Of a stretch of DNA of 64,000 nucleotides, positions 51,731-61,272 are shown piece after piece. Every line of letters begins with the position of its first letter. Within the stretch, counting starts at the first letter, position 1. Location: assembly GCA_964556165.1 (NCBI GenBank), contig CAZKVH010000006.1:1-64000 (forward strand), read 5' to 3'. The notes beneath the pieces are model-generated. The model was not told where the DNA came from, ran no database searches, and worked only from the letters and a program-made list of their open reading frames with translations. The DNA is from JAQVEM01 sp964556165. GTDB taxonomy: Bacteria > Actinomycetota > Humimicrobiia > Humimicrobiales > Humimicrobiaceae. Position numbers and translations under genes: made by a program.

Positions 51731-51807
51731 TGGTGGGCCTATCTGGACTCGAACCAGAGGCCTCATCCTTATCAGGGATGCGCTCTAACCAGCTGAGCTA
51801 TAGGCCC
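51731..51807 (-). tRNA. tRNA-Ile (anticodon GAT)
   Basis: On the minus strand GGGCCTA pairs with TAGGCCC; the anticodon loop CTGATAA holds GAT; the T arm is GTTCGAGTC; CCA is encoded (51733-51731). A good promoter stands 25 bases upstream. The tRNA-Ile/tRNA-Ala pair next to gyrA is a common actinobacterial arrangement. Confidence 0.97.
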
Positions 51808-51831
51808 GGGTCCCAATTTTTGACAGAGGAC

Positions 51832-51860
51832 AAAATAGCAATTTAACATTCCTTTGTCAA
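51832..51860 (-). promoter_or_regulatory. Promoter of the tRNA-Ile/tRNA-Ala operon
   Basis: On the minus strand a perfect TTGACA (51860-51855), a 17-base spacer and TATTTT (51837-51832) lie 25 bases before the tRNA-Ile 5' end. Confidence 0.75.
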
Positions 51861-51935
51861 GGAAAACTGTAAGTTAATAAGATTCCTGCGATACCGATTT
51901 AAAGACTCAATTAAAAATATCTATTAACTGCGTGT

Positions 51936-52337
51936 CTATTCCGCTACATTAGTAGCATCGAGCTTCTTTTTGCTCTCGGGTAAAAACCGTAGCTCTATGC
52001 CCCCGGACATTTTTAAAACAACATTCATCACCCATATCATTATAGTTCCAAAAGCGGCGTATATCACAGAAACAAACAATCCGCCAACAATCATAACTAT
52101 AATAGTCACTGCCATTCCACCACCCAAAAAACCGAGCGCATCAAAACTTCCTAAACCAAGGGAGCTAAGAACACTGTTAGCGTCAATCCCTGTTGTACGC
52201 AAACCGAGCCATGTTAAAAGCCCTATCACTAACATCACAATAATAGATAATATAAAAAACAATAAGTAAAAAAGCAGGAAGTACTTAAACATTGAAAATT
52301 CACTTATGCTTTTTAAAACTCTTCTTTCAATATCCAC
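51936..52337 (-). CDS. DUF3566 transmembrane protein
   Basis: A 133-residue protein with two long hydrophobic segments (about 18-46 and 68-105) and the C-terminal signature VVLKMSGGIELRFLPE, which corresponds to the 'GGIEVTL' ending of DUF3566. The first part, RRVLKSISEFSMFKYFLLFYL, matches the family start ('...D..SV.K.....'). DUF3566 is almost confined to Actinomycetota, where it lies directly after gyrA, as here (one small gene between). Its function is unknown. Confidence 0.85.
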   Translation of the reverse strand: MDIERRVLKSISEFSMFKYFLLFYLLFFILSIIVMLVIGLLTWLGLRTTGIDANSVLSSLGLGSFDALGFLGGGMAVTIIVMIVGGLFVSVIYAAFGTIMIWVMNVVLKMSGGIELRFLPESKKKLDATNVAE

Positions 52338-52502
52338 GACTTCTCCTTAAAATTATTCAGCATAAACTGATTATTGTTGCACTTTTTATAACCATTCCTT
52401 GATACAACCGTCCTTTATGATTAATAATCAGTCTGGATAACCATAATTATTAATATTAGACAGCATACGTGTCCTACGTAATCTAAAAGATATACTGACC
52501 AA

Positions 52503-52895
52503 TTACATCTTAAAATATTTGTCGGTCAGGCTGCAAACTCCGGGAATTCTGTAGGTATTACCCTGAAATGCTTTAACGATAGCTATAATACCAAGAATCC
52601 ACAAAGCTACGTAAGCAACGTAACCAAGCCATGAGAATACAAACCACCCAATATAAGGAATAAGTCCCAGGATTAGAGAAATAACTACAATACAGGCCAC
52701 TTCAAAAATACCCAGAATTAAAGCCTGGAGAGCATTCCATTTCACAAATTTATTCTCTTTCTCCAGAAGCCAGATTATTAGTCCTCCTATCCACCCAAAA
52801 AGATAAGCCAGCAATACTGCAATTTTTGGTTCCATACCTGTAGAGCTCTTCTTACTGAAATCCGCATCAATTTCTGCCATTTTTACCTCTGCCAT
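52503..52895 (-). CDS. DUF4870 (Tic20-like) membrane protein, copy 2
   Basis: A 130-residue protein closely similar to that at 11762-12169: PKIAVLLAYLFGWIGGLIIWLLEKENKFVKWNALQALILGIFEVACIVVISLILGLIPYIGWFVFSW, and GNTYRIPGVCSLTDKYFKM at the end. About three membrane helices. It starts at ATG 52895 after GGAGGG; a second in-frame ATG lies five codons later. It is inserted between gyrA and DUF3566, which normally adjoin. Function unknown. Confidence 0.87.
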   Translation of the reverse strand: MAEVKMAEIDADFSKKSSTGMEPKIAVLLAYLFGWIGGLIIWLLEKENKFVKWNALQALILGIFEVACIVVISLILGLIPYIGWFVFSWLGYVAYVALWILGIIAIVKAFQGNTYRIPGVCSLTDKYFKM

Positions 52896-53089
52896 TTTGT
52901 TGCCCTCCTTTTTTTGTTTATCCTATCATTTATATTTTATAATGATAATCTTCTATGCTCATATATAAAAAAACATATTGAAAAAATATAATAACAGATT
53001 TTCTTAATAAAATCAGCTTATTTAATTTAAACAGGATACACATAATAATTTACAAACAAATTAAAATAAATTATTTTCTCAGCTTCCTA

Positions 53090-55522
53090 TCAGCTTTCGG
53101 ACATAACAATTGAATAAGAAGCTACTTTAGCTCCTTCTCCAAGGTTAATAATTCTTACACCCTGCGTGGACCTACCTATTCTTGAAATTGATTTTGCCTG
53201 TATTCTTATAAGAACTCCCGTATCAGAAATAACCATAATATCATGCATGTCTTTTAATATGCCCGCTCCTGCAATTTTACCCTTTTTTTCGGTAATTTTT
53301 ATGGTTTTAACACCGAGACCACCTCTTTTTTGCCTCTTATATTCAGAGACAGGTGTTCTCTTGCCGTATCCATTTTCTGTCAGGACAAAAAGGTCTCCGT
53401 CTGTCTCTCTTACAACCATCATAGAAAGCACCTCGTCACTCTTTGATAGCTTCATGCCCTTTACTCCCTGAGAAGCCCTTCCCATGGGTCTGCATTCTTT
53501 CTCTCCGAATCTTATAGCCTTACCGTCTCTTGATACCATAATAATTTCATCATTGCCATCTGTTTTCTCTACCCCTATCAGCTCGTCCCCCTCTTTAATG
53601 TTAATGGCTATGATACCATCTTTTCTCGAAGTATTATAAGCGCTTATTGCAGTCTTTTTAATCATTCCTTTTCTGGAAGCCATTATCAAATACTCATCTT
53701 TAAGGTAATCTTTTACCGCAATTATAGCAGCAACCCTCTCTCCTGGTGTGAAGGGCAGCAGATTTACGATTGCTTTACCTTTTGATATCCTGCTTCCCGC
53801 CGGTATTTGATGAACTTTCAGCCGGTATACTTTCCCCCGATTTGAGAAAAACATAATATAATGGTGGGTAGACGCTATAAACAGGTGCTCTACGAAATCA
53901 TCTTCCTTTAAATTTGTTCCGGTTACTCCCTTGCCTCCTCTTCCCTGTTTTCTGTATGTAGTAACAGGCACTCTCTTTATATAACCTGTATGGGATATTG
54001 ATATTACATTTTCTTCTTCCGGTATCAGGTCCTCGATTTCAATATCGGAGGTATCGGTTGTAATATCTGTCCTTCTTTCGTCACTGTATTTTCCTTTTAT
54101 TTCCAGAAGCTCTTTTTTTATCACACCATAAATAAGCTTATCGCTACCCAGTAGTTTCTTTAGTTCTTCTATTGTTTTAATAAGCTGATTGTGCTCTAAT
54201 TTTATTTTATCTCTCTCCAGGCCCGTTAAACGGTGCAATCTAAGGTCAAGTATAGCCTGCGCCTGAATCACAGAAAGACCAAAATTATTTACCAGCCTTT
54301 TTCTTGCAGTAGGTACATCCTTTGAAGACCTTATAGTTTTTATTACCTCGTCCAGATTATCCAGAGCTATTAAGAGCCCCTTAAGTATATGCTCACGCTC
54401 TTCTGCTTTCTTTAGTTCATATCTGGTTCTTCTTACTATTACATCAAACCTGTAACCGGTATACTCTTTTATCAAACCCTTCAAATCTAAAGTTTTTGGT
54501 ATCCCTTCAACCAGCGCCAGCATTATCACGCCAAAAGTTTCCTCAAGCTGGGTATTCTTATACAGGAAGTTAATAACCACATTTGGTATCGCTTCCTTTT
54601 TCAGTTCTATCGATATCCTCATCCCGCTTTTATCAGACTCGTCACGCAGGTCACTGATTCCTTCAAGTTTTTTAATCCTCACAAGTTCCGCAACTTTTGC
54701 GATAAAACTTGATTTATTTACCTGATAGGGAAGCTCGGTTATTATAATATGGGTCTTGCCCTTTCTCGTCTGTTCCTGGTGTACCCTTCCTCTCACAACT
54801 AAACGGCCTCTTCCGGTTTCATAGGCTTCCTTTATTCCACTTATACCCATTATTATCCCGCCGGTTGGAAAATCCGGACCCTTAACTTTTGACATTAAAT
54901 CCTTTACTGTTGATTCAGGATTATCTATATAATAAATAACACCATCAATAATTTCACCAAGATTATGGGGGGGTATATTTGTCGCCATACCCACAGCAAT
55001 ACCAGAAGAACCATTAACCAGAAGATTTGGAAACTTTGCAGGTAATACTGACGGTTCTTTTAACGAACTGTCAAAATTGTCCACAAACTCTATCGTATCC
55101 TTTTCAATGTCAGCAAGAAGTTCTTCTGCAATCGAAGAAAGCCTTGCCTCGGTATACCTCATAGCTGCGGCTCTATCACCATCAACGGAACCAAAATTAC
55201 CATGCCCATCTACTAAAACATACCGCTGCGAAAAATCCTGAGCCATACGAACCATTGCATCATAAACTGCGGTATCTCCGTGGGGATGATATTTACCAAG
55301 CACTTCACCTACAATACGGGCACACTTTTTATAGGGCGCATTGTGCCTCATACCCATATCATTCATTGCATATAAAATTCTCCGGTGAACCGGCTTGAGG
55401 CCGTCCCTTACATCGGGCAGAGCCCTGCCAATAATTACGCTCATAGCGTAGCTCAGGTATGAATCCTGCATTTCGGATTCAATTTCAACATTCTTTACTT
55501 TACCTCTTAACTCAAATACCAT
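53090..55522 (-). CDS. gyrA: DNA gyrase subunit A
   Basis: GyrA cuts and rejoins DNA in the supercoiling reaction. The 810-residue protein has the catalytic tyrosine Y123 in MRYTEARLS, the region HPHGDTAVYDAMVRMAQDF, and the C-terminal beta-pinwheel with the GyrA box QGRGGKG, which separates it from ParC. It starts at ATG 55522 after AGGAG and is 66 bases after gyrB on the same strand. Length is normal. Confidence 0.98.
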   Translation of the reverse strand: MVFELRGKVKNVEIESEMQDSYLSYAMSVIIGRALPDVRDGLKPVHRRILYAMNDMGMRHNAPYKKCARIVGEVLGKYHPHGDTAVYDAMVRMAQDFSQRYVLVDGHGNFGSVDGDRAAAMRYTEARLSSIAEELLADIEKDTIEFVDNFDSSLKEPSVLPAKFPNLLVNGSSGIAVGMATNIPPHNLGEIIDGVIYYIDNPESTVKDLMSKVKGPDFPTGGIIMGISGIKEAYETGRGRLVVRGRVHQEQTRKGKTHIIITELPYQVNKSSFIAKVAELVRIKKLEGISDLRDESDKSGMRISIELKKEAIPNVVINFLYKNTQLEETFGVIMLALVEGIPKTLDLKGLIKEYTGYRFDVIVRRTRYELKKAEEREHILKGLLIALDNLDEVIKTIRSSKDVPTARKRLVNNFGLSVIQAQAILDLRLHRLTGLERDKIKLEHNQLIKTIEELKKLLGSDKLIYGVIKKELLEIKGKYSDERRTDITTDTSDIEIEDLIPEEENVISISHTGYIKRVPVTTYRKQGRGGKGVTGTNLKEDDFVEHLFIASTHHYIMFFSNRGKVYRLKVHQIPAGSRISKGKAIVNLLPFTPGERVAAIIAVKDYLKDEYLIMASRKGMIKKTAISAYNTSRKDGIIAINIKEGDELIGVEKTDGNDEIIMVSRDGKAIRFGEKECRPMGRASQGVKGMKLSKSDEVLSMMVVRETDGDLFVLTENGYGKRTPVSEYKRQKRGGLGVKTIKITEKKGKIAGAGILKDMHDIMVISDTGVLIRIQAKSISRIGRSTQGVRIINLGEGAKVASYSIVMSES

Positions 55523-55588
55523 TTAAACTCCTGACTGTATATAAAATACTGACTTCAATACCTTCACATATAATTTATCCTGTATTCT

Positions 55589-57493
55589 TTATATGTCTAT
55601 AAAAGAAACTCCCTTTGCATTTTTCTCAATAAATTCCCTTCTGGGTTCGACTTTATTTCCCATTAAAGTAGAGAAAACATCATCTGCGATAAGGACATCT
55701 TCAATTTCAACCTTAAGCAGCGTCCTTGCCTCGGGATTCATTGTAGTTTCCCAGAGCTGTTCGGGATCCATTTCTCCAAGTCCTTTATACTGCTGGACAG
55801 AAATCTTTTTATCGCCATATTTATTTTTCAGGCTTTCAAGCTCCTTATCACTATAAGCATAAGAAACTTTTTTATCATTTCTAACCTGATAAAGCGGAGG
55901 CTGAGCTATATAAACATATCCTTCCTCAATTAATTCGCGCATGTAACGGTAAAGGAAAGTTAGAACAAGCGTCCTTATATGAGCACCGTCCACATCAGCA
56001 TCGGTCATTATAATCACCTTGTGATACCTGGCATTCTTTATATCAAAATCCTCAGCAACTCCGGACCCCATCGCAGTAATCATTGCCTGTATCTCCTCAC
56101 TGCTCAGCACTTTGTTTAATCTCGCTTTCTCAACATTTAAAATCTTTCCTTTAAGCGGAAGAATCGCCTGGAACCTCCTATCTCTTGCCTGCTTGGCACT
56201 CCCGCCTGCCGAATCTCCCTCAACAAGAAATAACTCTCCGTATTTCGGGTCATTTATAGAACAATCCGCAAGCTTCCCCGGCAGGGAACTGCTTTCAAGG
56301 AGAGATTTCTTCCTCGTAAGGTCCCTTGCTTTTTTTGCTGCCGCTCTTGCCCTGGAAGCTTCCATACATTTACTTACTATAACTCTTCCTATGGCCGGAT
56401 TCTCTCCCAGAAATTCAGAAAGCCTTGTATTTACAGTGGATTCGACGAAACCTTTCATCTCACTATTGCCCAGTTTCGTTTTTGTCTGACCTTCAAATTG
56501 CGGGTCTTTTAACTTTACGCTAACAATAGCTGTAAGACCCTCTCTTATATCCTCACCGGATAGATTCTCCTCCTTGTCCTTTAACATATTTATGTTCCTG
56601 GCATAATCATTAATAGTCCTGGTAATAGCACCTTTAAAACCGCTCAGGTGAGTACCTCCTTCGGTGGTATTTATATTATTAGCAAAAGAAAAGATGCTCT
56701 CCGAATACCCGTCTGTATACTGCATTGCAACTTCAACTTCATGGTCTTTAACAGCGTTTTTGAAATATATTACTTTCTTATGTAAAACATCCTTTTTCTC
56801 ACAAAGATACTTTACAAAATCTTCAATTCCTCCATTATACTGGTATATTTCCTTCTTCTCCGGTTTCTCTCTCGAATCTACAAGAACTATTTTTAAGCCT
56901 TTATTTAGAAAAGCCATTTCCTTCATTCTACTGGCAAGGATTTCAAATTTATAATCAATATCTTCAAATATTTCCTTATCGGGATAAAAAGTAATCGCAG
57001 TGCCATGAGTCTGTGTCTTCTCTCCTTTTATAAGGTCCGTAACCGGTTCGCCTCTTACAAAATCCTGTGTATAAATATAACCATCCCTTCTTACTTCCGC
57101 CCTTAACCTTTCCGAGAGAGCATTTACTACGGAAACTCCGACACCATGCAGCCCTCCGGATACTTTATATCCCGTACCGCCGAACTTGCCACCCGCATGA
57201 AGTTTTGTAAGCACTATCTCAACAGCGGGCCTGTTAAATTTTTCAACTTTTTTTACAGGAATTCCCCTTCCGTTATCTACCACAGTAACAGAATTGTCAT
57301 CGTTGAGCACCACCATTACATTGTCACAATAACCTCCCATTGCTTCATCTATACTGTTGTCCACCACTTCATAAATAAGGTGATGCAGACCTCTGGAGCC
57401 TGTAGAGCCAATATACATACTTGGCCTTTTTCTTACTGCAGAAAGCCCTTCCAGAACAGTTATATCTTTTGCATCATAACTCGATTTTTTCAA
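55589..57493 (-). CDS. gyrB: DNA gyrase subunit B
   Basis: The ATPase subunit of gyrase, 634 residues, the compact form without the insertion seen in proteobacteria. It has GLEGLSAVRKRPSMYIGSTG-type N-terminus (VLEGLSAVRKRPSMYIG), the ATP-binding VDNGRGIPV and GGLHGVGVSVVNALS, and the TOPRIM motifs EGDSAGGSAK and DADVDGAHIRTL. The start is TTG 57493 with GGAGGG close upstream; no ATG is available. A 199-base gap separates it from DUF721 and likely contains a promoter. Confidence 0.98.
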   Translation of the reverse strand: MKKSSYDAKDITVLEGLSAVRKRPSMYIGSTGSRGLHHLIYEVVDNSIDEAMGGYCDNVMVVLNDDNSVTVVDNGRGIPVKKVEKFNRPAVEIVLTKLHAGGKFGGTGYKVSGGLHGVGVSVVNALSERLRAEVRRDGYIYTQDFVRGEPVTDLIKGEKTQTHGTAITFYPDKEIFEDIDYKFEILASRMKEMAFLNKGLKIVLVDSREKPEKKEIYQYNGGIEDFVKYLCEKKDVLHKKVIYFKNAVKDHEVEVAMQYTDGYSESIFSFANNINTTEGGTHLSGFKGAITRTINDYARNINMLKDKEENLSGEDIREGLTAIVSVKLKDPQFEGQTKTKLGNSEMKGFVESTVNTRLSEFLGENPAIGRVIVSKCMEASRARAAAKKARDLTRKKSLLESSSLPGKLADCSINDPKYGELFLVEGDSAGGSAKQARDRRFQAILPLKGKILNVEKARLNKVLSSEEIQAMITAMGSGVAEDFDIKNARYHKVIIMTDADVDGAHIRTLVLTFLYRYMRELIEEGYVYIAQPPLYQVRNDKKVSYAYSDKELESLKNKYGDKKISVQQYKGLGEMDPEQLWETTMNPEARTLLKVEIEDVLIADDVFSTLMGNKVEPRREFIEKNAKGVSFIDI

Positions 57494-57692
57494 AATCCCT
57501 CCAAACTATAATACCCTGTTTAAACATAGATAAAGGGCAATAAGTAAGCATAAAAACTACTTAATACCTATTACCCTTATAAATGATTAATATAAAAATT
57601 TTTAAATGAGCAACTATAAATTTAGTATTTTCAATCATAAATTATTATACCATATTTAACCCGAAATTTGGCTAAAAATAGGCTTATATTTT

Positions 57693-57986
57693 TCAAAAAT
57701 CATGCTTGAATTTCAGGTTTGTAACTACTCTTTCGCCAATAAATGAATTAATTTTTTCAATCAGCTGCTCTGACATCATGCTCAGCTCACTTGCCCAGGT
57801 CGAACTTGTAACTGATATATATAATGTATTTCTTGTGAGTCTCTTAGGCTTTGCTCTTTTGCTTATTTCGCTACCTACGATTTCTTCCCAGCAGTTAAAA
57901 ATCCTGGAGATTCTTAATTCATTCTCAATATTCAAATCCTTTATGACTTCTCCAATAACACTCTGAAAATCGCTAATTTCATCCAT
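57693..57986 (-). CDS. DUF721 (DciA-like) protein
   Basis: The 97-residue protein has the DUF721/DciA core: WEEIVGSEISKRAKPKRLTRNTLYISVTSSTWASELSMMSEQLIEKINSFIGERVVTNLKFK. DciA-type proteins help load the replicative helicase DnaB in bacteria lacking DnaC/DnaI. It lies 28 bases after recF and before gyrB, the standard actinobacterial order. Start ATG 57986. Whether this short form loads helicase is inferred from the family. Confidence 0.93.
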   Translation of the reverse strand: MDEISDFQSVIGEVIKDLNIENELRISRIFNCWEEIVGSEISKRAKPKRLTRNTLYISVTSSTWASELSMMSEQLIEKINSFIGERVVTNLKFKHDF

Positions 57987-58014
57987 GCTTATATTATAAT
58001 TTATATTCTTATCT

Positions 58015-59205
58015 TTATAAATCTAAAACTGTAACCTTATTATCCTTTATAAGTAGCTTGCTCCCAAACTCCAGGTCCAGTTTATCCAGGTAGCTCATAT
58101 TAGTAGCAGTCACAAAGGTCTGAAATTTATCTCCTATTGCCTTTACAAGCAGTTTTTTTCTTTCTATATCAAACTCTGAAAACACATCATCAAGAAGCAG
58201 GACAGGGTCTTTATTTATCTTTTTCCTCAATACGCCAAGCTCGCAGAGCTTCAAACTTATAGAAGCAGCTCTTTGCTGTCCCTGAGAACCAAAAAATCTT
58301 ATGTTCTTGCCATCAAGCAAAATTACAAAATCATCCCTGTGGGGCCCTATTGTTGTAGTCTTGTATTGCATATCCTTTTCTCTATTTTCTTTTAATTTAC
58401 TGTAAAATATTTCTTTTAAATCCTGCTCGCAAGAATTCCCATTGGCTCCATCAGACTGGCTGAGATGATTTAAGGAACTATTCTGCTTCTCGTCTCTATC
58501 CCAGCTATATATATAAAAAATATCTATACTTCCTCCTTTAAAAAAGCTTCTCATATAACTCTTAAATTCATCCTTTAGCTCGTTTAACAAATTGCGCCTT
58601 TTTTTTATAATGCCAATGCCATACCTTACAATATTGTCGTCCCATATCCCCATTGTCGGGTTATCTTCCCTGCCAATTCCCCCGCTCATACTTTTTATTA
58701 GGCTGCTTCTCTGGGCAAGTATTTTTTGATACTGCAGCCTCTGTCTATAATAGCTGCTGTCAATTTTTTCGAGAACATCATCAAGGAAATTTCTTCTTTC
58801 GTATGGGCCCGATTTTATTATTCTAAGGTCATCAGGAGAAAATATAACCGAGGGCAGAATTGATGTAAAATCTGATTTTTTTCTCTGGCTGGTCTTATTA
58901 ACTTTGATTTTTGTATTGCTGCTGTCCCCTTTTCGCAGTTCTATTTCTATAAAACAGTCTTCTCCTTCATCTTTATCCGGACCAATCAGTGCTTTTATAA
59001 TGGAAAAATCACTATCCCAGTTGATAATCTCGTCCTGGACATATGTTTTATGAGATTTTCCTGTAGACAAATAGTAAACCGACTCAAGTAAATTTGTTTT
59101 ACCGTTACCATTATTTCCCAGTATCAATATGGTATTTTTATCAAAATCCAGATTGACCTGGTTATAATTTCTGTAATTTCTTAATTCTAATTTCTTTAGA
59201 TACAC
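58015..59205 (-). CDS. recF: DNA replication and repair protein RecF
   Basis: RecF is an SMC-like ATPase that helps load RecA at gaps and stalled forks. The 396-residue protein begins MYLKKLELRNYRNYNQV, with Walker A GNNGNGKTNLLE, the region GPHRDDFVILLDGKNIRFFGSQGQQRAASISLKL (signature) and Walker B DPVLLLDDVFSEFD. It starts at GTG 59205 without a ribosome site. Upstream lies an L,D-transpeptidase gene instead of the usual dnaN, so the dnaA-dnaN part of the replication block has moved. Confidence 0.97.
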   Translation of the reverse strand: MYLKKLELRNYRNYNQVNLDFDKNTILILGNNGNGKTNLLESVYYLSTGKSHKTYVQDEIINWDSDFSIIKALIGPDKDEGEDCFIEIELRKGDSSNTKIKVNKTSQRKKSDFTSILPSVIFSPDDLRIIKSGPYERRNFLDDVLEKIDSSYYRQRLQYQKILAQRSSLIKSMSGGIGREDNPTMGIWDDNIVRYGIGIIKKRRNLLNELKDEFKSYMRSFFKGGSIDIFYIYSWDRDEKQNSSLNHLSQSDGANGNSCEQDLKEIFYSKLKENREKDMQYKTTTIGPHRDDFVILLDGKNIRFFGSQGQQRAASISLKLCELGVLRKKINKDPVLLLDDVFSEFDIERKKLLVKAIGDKFQTFVTATNMSYLDKLDLEFGSKLLIKDNKVTVLDL

Positions 59206-59341
59206 TGCAAGTACTCTATTAGTTTATTTTCACAATTTCACGGTATTTTTATCTTATAATAAATTCCTGACTTTTAACATAACTGTACGTATGAAAACAG
59301 TACAATTTTAGAGAGGGATAAGATGATTCTAAAATAAATAA

Positions 59342-60175
59342 TTAATGAATAGATACCTTTATACCTAATGGAAGCGTTTCATAAAGCCACCTGGCATCCT
59401 CCAGTGCCAGCCTTATGCAGCCATGGCTTGCGGGACTGCCGAGCTTATTATATTCTTCTTCAATCATCTGGTTATTTTTATCAAAAGGAACACTATGAAA
59501 TAAGTACTCATTGTAAAATCTTACCCAGTAATAGGCTCCCACATTATATTTTTGCGACCAGAAATAATCACCTTTTTGAGAAGTTGCAAACTCCCCTAAA
59601 GGCGTTGGTTTCTCTTCGGTTCCTCCTGAACATATCATCTCTTTTAAAAGTTCGTCTCTGTAAAATACAAATGTTTTCTGTTCCAGGAGGTCTACCTCAA
59701 TCCTGAAATCATCGCTTCTGCTGAAATCAACGCTGCTTTCTTCAACCGGGGTAGAGGAAGCGTTTTCTTCTTTCATATTTTCATTATTAACTGCATCAGG
59801 CTTACTTTGTTCATCCATATCTTCTGAATTATTATTGGTCACTAATTCTTCCTGCTCTATTTCTCCCTGCTCATCTTCAATAATTATCTCATCTTCAACG
59901 GGACTCTGATTCCCGATAAACCCATTTAAATATGAGACATATGTTTTATCAATGCTGCCTTTGCTTTTAACTGTATTAATGATATCCACAGGCACCTCAT
60001 CTATACCGCTAACCTCTGTGATAACCAGATAGTTATTCGATATCCCATCCATAAGTCCGCACGATATACAATTAATAGCAATAAAAGTAAAAAATAGAAA
60101 TATAGATACTGCTGCAACTAATATATTAATATTCTTCTTAAAGAACTTGAACAAAAACATTCTCCAATCTGTCAT
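59342..60175 (-). CDS. L,D-transpeptidase (YkuD family)
   Basis: The 277-residue protein has a basic N-terminus and a membrane helix (about 17-37, ending near CISCG), an acidic Glu/Asn-rich stretch (about 80-140), and a C-terminal YkuD domain: FRIEVDLLEQKTFVFYRDELLKEMICSGG, and the active-site SPASHGCIRLALEDARWLY with its catalytic cysteine. Such enzymes make 3-3 peptidoglycan cross-links outside the membrane. ATG 60175 has GAGGTGG ten bases upstream. It occupies the place where dnaN usually precedes recF. Confidence 0.92.
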   Translation of the reverse strand: MTDWRMFLFKFFKKNINILVAAVSIFLFFTFIAINCISCGLMDGISNNYLVITEVSGIDEVPVDIINTVKSKGSIDKTYVSYLNGFIGNQSPVEDEIIIEDEQGEIEQEELVTNNNSEDMDEQSKPDAVNNENMKEENASSTPVEESSVDFSRSDDFRIEVDLLEQKTFVFYRDELLKEMICSGGTEEKPTPLGEFATSQKGDYFWSQKYNVGAYYWVRFYNEYLFHSVPFDKNNQMIEEEYNKLGSPASHGCIRLALEDARWLYETLPLGIKVSIH

Positions 60176-60385
60176 ATGCTATAATCCACCTCAGAAAACC
60201 CGACCAGATAAATAATGCTTTTTTAAGATTATATAATAATAAAATCTAAAATACATAACCGATATATTAAAACAGATAATAAACAAAAATAAAAGTGCAG
60301 TAACTCAATAGAATGAAGACGACACTCTTAGAAAAAGTGTTATAATGTACAATCATCAAGTAAAAATTTAGAGTCTTTTTAAAAA

Positions 60386-61219
60386 ATGGGAAAAAATATA
60401 GTCAAAGCAAACGGCAGAACCGAGCCGTACGATGAAGAAAAAATAAATTTATCTTTAATAAAAGCAGGTGCTTCACCCGAGTTGGCCACTCAAACCACTA
60501 AAGCCATAAATAAGGAAATAAAAAATAATATGAGCACTAATCAGATATATAATAAAGCCTTGAGTCATCTAAAAAAAATTGAACCCGGAGTTGCACTTAG
60601 ATACTCCCTTAAAAGAGCCGTAATGGACATGGGTCCGGATGGATTTGTTTTTGAAGAGTACATGGCCAAAATCCTGAGGGAATATGGATATACTACAGAA
60701 GTTGGGCAGTTTGTAAAGGGCTATTGTGTGGAACACGAAGTGGATATAGTAGCAAAAAAAGAAGGAAAAATTTATCTTATTGAATGCAAGTATCATAATT
60801 CGCTGGGGATAAAGTCAGACGTAAAAACAGCACTCTATGTAAACAGCAGATTCATAGATATAGAAAAAGCCTACATAGAAAAAAATAACCTCTCCTATGA
60901 CCCAATAGAAGCAATGCTCGTCACAAACACCAAATGCACCTCAGATGCATTGCAATATGCCAGATGCGTGGGGTTAAAAATACTGGCATGGGAGTGCCCG
61001 GAAGTAGAAAACCTCCAGTATTTTATTGAAGGTAAAAAGCTTTACCCTGTAAATATTCTTTCTACAATTAATTCAAAGCAAAAGGAAAAACTTTTTGATT
61101 CCAATATTATTTTAGTAAAAGAGCTTTTAGAGCTTAAAATAGATCATTTAACAAAACTTTTATCAATAAACTACAGAAATGCAGAGAAGATTATAAATGA
61201 AATAAAACTAATAATGTAG
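60386..61219 (+). CDS. ATP-cone domain fused to an Mrr-like nuclease
   Basis: The 277-residue protein has an N-terminal ATP-cone (about 3-88: IVKANGRTEPYDEEKINLSLIKAGAS, ALRYSLKRAVMDMGPDG), known as the dATP/ATP sensor of ribonucleotide reductases and NrdR. An Mrr-type PD-(D/E)XK domain follows: FEEYMAKILREYGY, EHEVDIVAKK (D120) and IYLIECKYH (E133, K135). A helical C-terminus resembles a helix-hairpin-helix. Nuclease activity may be tied to nucleotide levels, which is inference. ATG 60386 has no ribosome site. It converges on the ABC exporter genes. Confidence 0.88.
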   Translation: MGKNIVKANGRTEPYDEEKINLSLIKAGASPELATQTTKAINKEIKNNMSTNQIYNKALSHLKKIEPGVALRYSLKRAVMDMGPDGFVFEEYMAKILREYGYTTEVGQFVKGYCVEHEVDIVAKKEGKIYLIECKYHNSLGIKSDVKTALYVNSRFIDIEKAYIEKNNLSYDPIEAMLVTNTKCTSDALQYARCVGLKILAWECPEVENLQYFIEGKKLYPVNILSTINSKQKEKLFDSNIILVKELLELKIDHLTKLLSINYRNAEKIINEIKLIM

Positions 61220-61272
61220 TAAAGCATTAATTTAGCATTAGACTTTAGAATAAAATTATTCCAAAAATATTC

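Noticed and set aside
59206..60385. Replication origin near recF
   Set aside because: No dnaA or dnaN gene and no cluster of TTATCCACA-like boxes is visible; the flanking genes are an L,D-transpeptidase and a nuclease.
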